A stretch of 64,000 nt of DNA from Heligmosomoides polygyrus polygyrus (lineage: Eukaryota; Nematoda; Chromadorea; Rhabditida; Heligmosomidae), in contig OX377202.1 in NCBI GenBank assembly GCA_947396885.1, positions 107,774,221 through 107,838,220 of the forward strand. Direction: 5' to 3'. Under the pieces are notes generated by a model, which saw nothing but the letters and a program-made list of their open reading frames with translations, did no database searches and had not been told where the DNA came from. How positions within the stretch are numbered: position 1 is the stretch's first letter; each line of letters begins with the position of its first letter. Position numbers and translations under genes: made by a program. Below are positions 63,602-64,000 of this stretch, piece by piece.

Positions 63602-64000
63602 GGTTGTAACGAAATAAATGGCACTGAACCACTGTAAATTTAAACAGTTAATATCTCGGCTTGTAGGCAAGTTTATTAATCGAAATAAAAACCTTCTGAT
63701 TCCACACATCTTTGCCAACGTGACACAAGCTTTTTTATCCCAGTAGCCTAAAAATCAGAAGTTCTGGAATTGACGAAATCTTCGAAGGCACTTGTTGGTA
63801 ATTGAATATTTTCCCTACCAAGAAGTCGCCAAGATGCTCGAAGAAATGGTAGTCTGTTGGGCAGAGGTCGGGAGAAAACGGAGGATGTGGTGGAGTTTCA
63901 ATGCTCAGCTCATTCGATTTCTGCAACGTCATTCGTGCTACATGGGGGCGAGCATTGTCGTGCAGAAGGAGAACTCGCCTTCGTTTTACCAAGGCCGGCC
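63602..64000 (-). mobile_element. Mariner element, cut by window edge
   Basis: It starts at GGTTGTAACGAAATAAATGG, preceded by TA (63600-63601), the same terminal repeat as the mariner at 26054-26945. It contains the C-terminal end of a minus-strand transposase and continues past the window. Confidence 0.8.
63735..63992 (-). pseudogene. Mariner (DD34D) transposase C-terminal part
   Basis: The frame reads RRVLLLHDNARPHVARMTLQ (second catalytic Asp), then PPFSPDLCPTDYHFFEHLGD (third Asp) and FLVGKIFNYQQVPSKISSIP. By eye 34 residues lie between the two Asp, the mariner spacing. The frame is open over 85 codons to a stop at 63735. The start lies outside the window, so whether the whole gene is intact cannot be told. 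No nonsense change is visible in the part present. Confidence 0.8.

Overview
This window looks like a repeat-dominated stretch of a strongylid (hookworm-like) nematode genome. The signs are very short introns (39-67 bp), many DD34D mariner and DD37D maT relics, RTE- and CR1-type non-LTR retrotransposons, a Penelope-like element, and a near-match to the nematode SL1 spliced leader. The assignment is inferred from content only. No rRNA, intact tRNA, CRISPR array, operon or complete host gene was found. The only ordinary host coding sequence I support is one F-box exon near the right end, plus exons of an unrecognised gene family that exists in about six copies inside repeats.

Layout. 1-1.7 kb: broken CR1-type element (minus). 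1.7-5.4 kb: an inverted copy of a composite repeat called here unit U. 5.4-5.7 kb: CR1 3' end. 7.1-7.7 kb: palindromes around a 200-N gap. 7.7-8.7 kb: Penelope-like element with GIY-YIG nuclease. 8.9-9.3 kb: last exons of the unit U gene family. 9.8-10.8 kb: dead maT transposase. 10.9-11.7 kb: CR1 tail with a MITE inside. 11.8-13.2 kb: a foldback element carrying a chimeric retro-insertion (RTE 3' end plus a spliced-leader-like headed zinc-knuckle cDNA). 13.7-17.8 kb: two RT fragments and several MITEs. 18-20.5 kb: GC-rich and featureless. 20.5-22.4 kb: unit U fragment split by a minisatellite block. 22.8-25.4 kb: unit U copy. 26-31.4 kb: three mariners and a 5'-truncated RTE-like element. 32.2-49.2 kb: three tandem unit U copies separated by palindromic RTE elements. 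50.8-53.2 kb: an RTE copy lacking its endonuclease. 54.5-55 kb: CR1 ORF1 running into a second 200-N gap. 57-58.2 kb: a foldback element. 58.5-62.4 kb: a train of MITEs joined by single TAA triplets, with maT, hAT and SINE elements nested inside. 62.8 kb: the F-box exon. 63.6 kb to the end: a mariner.

Unit U (about 4-5 kb) is itself a composite. It holds a tRNA-derived SINE, a spliced gene-like segment with a constant 171-nt exon and a constant 81-nt terminal exon, a maT relic and, in three copies, a 139-bp RTE 3' end with target-site duplication. Copies at about 33.5-48.4 kb look nearly identical, at offsets of about 5,695 and 7,828 bp, and so are a recent tandem amplification or an assembly duplication.

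Most points of interest are structural: nested insertions with readable target-site duplications, a MITE train sharing TAA sites, tail-to-tail RTE palindromes, and the chimeric retrocopy. No novel defence or metabolic system was seen. All comparisons were made by eye.
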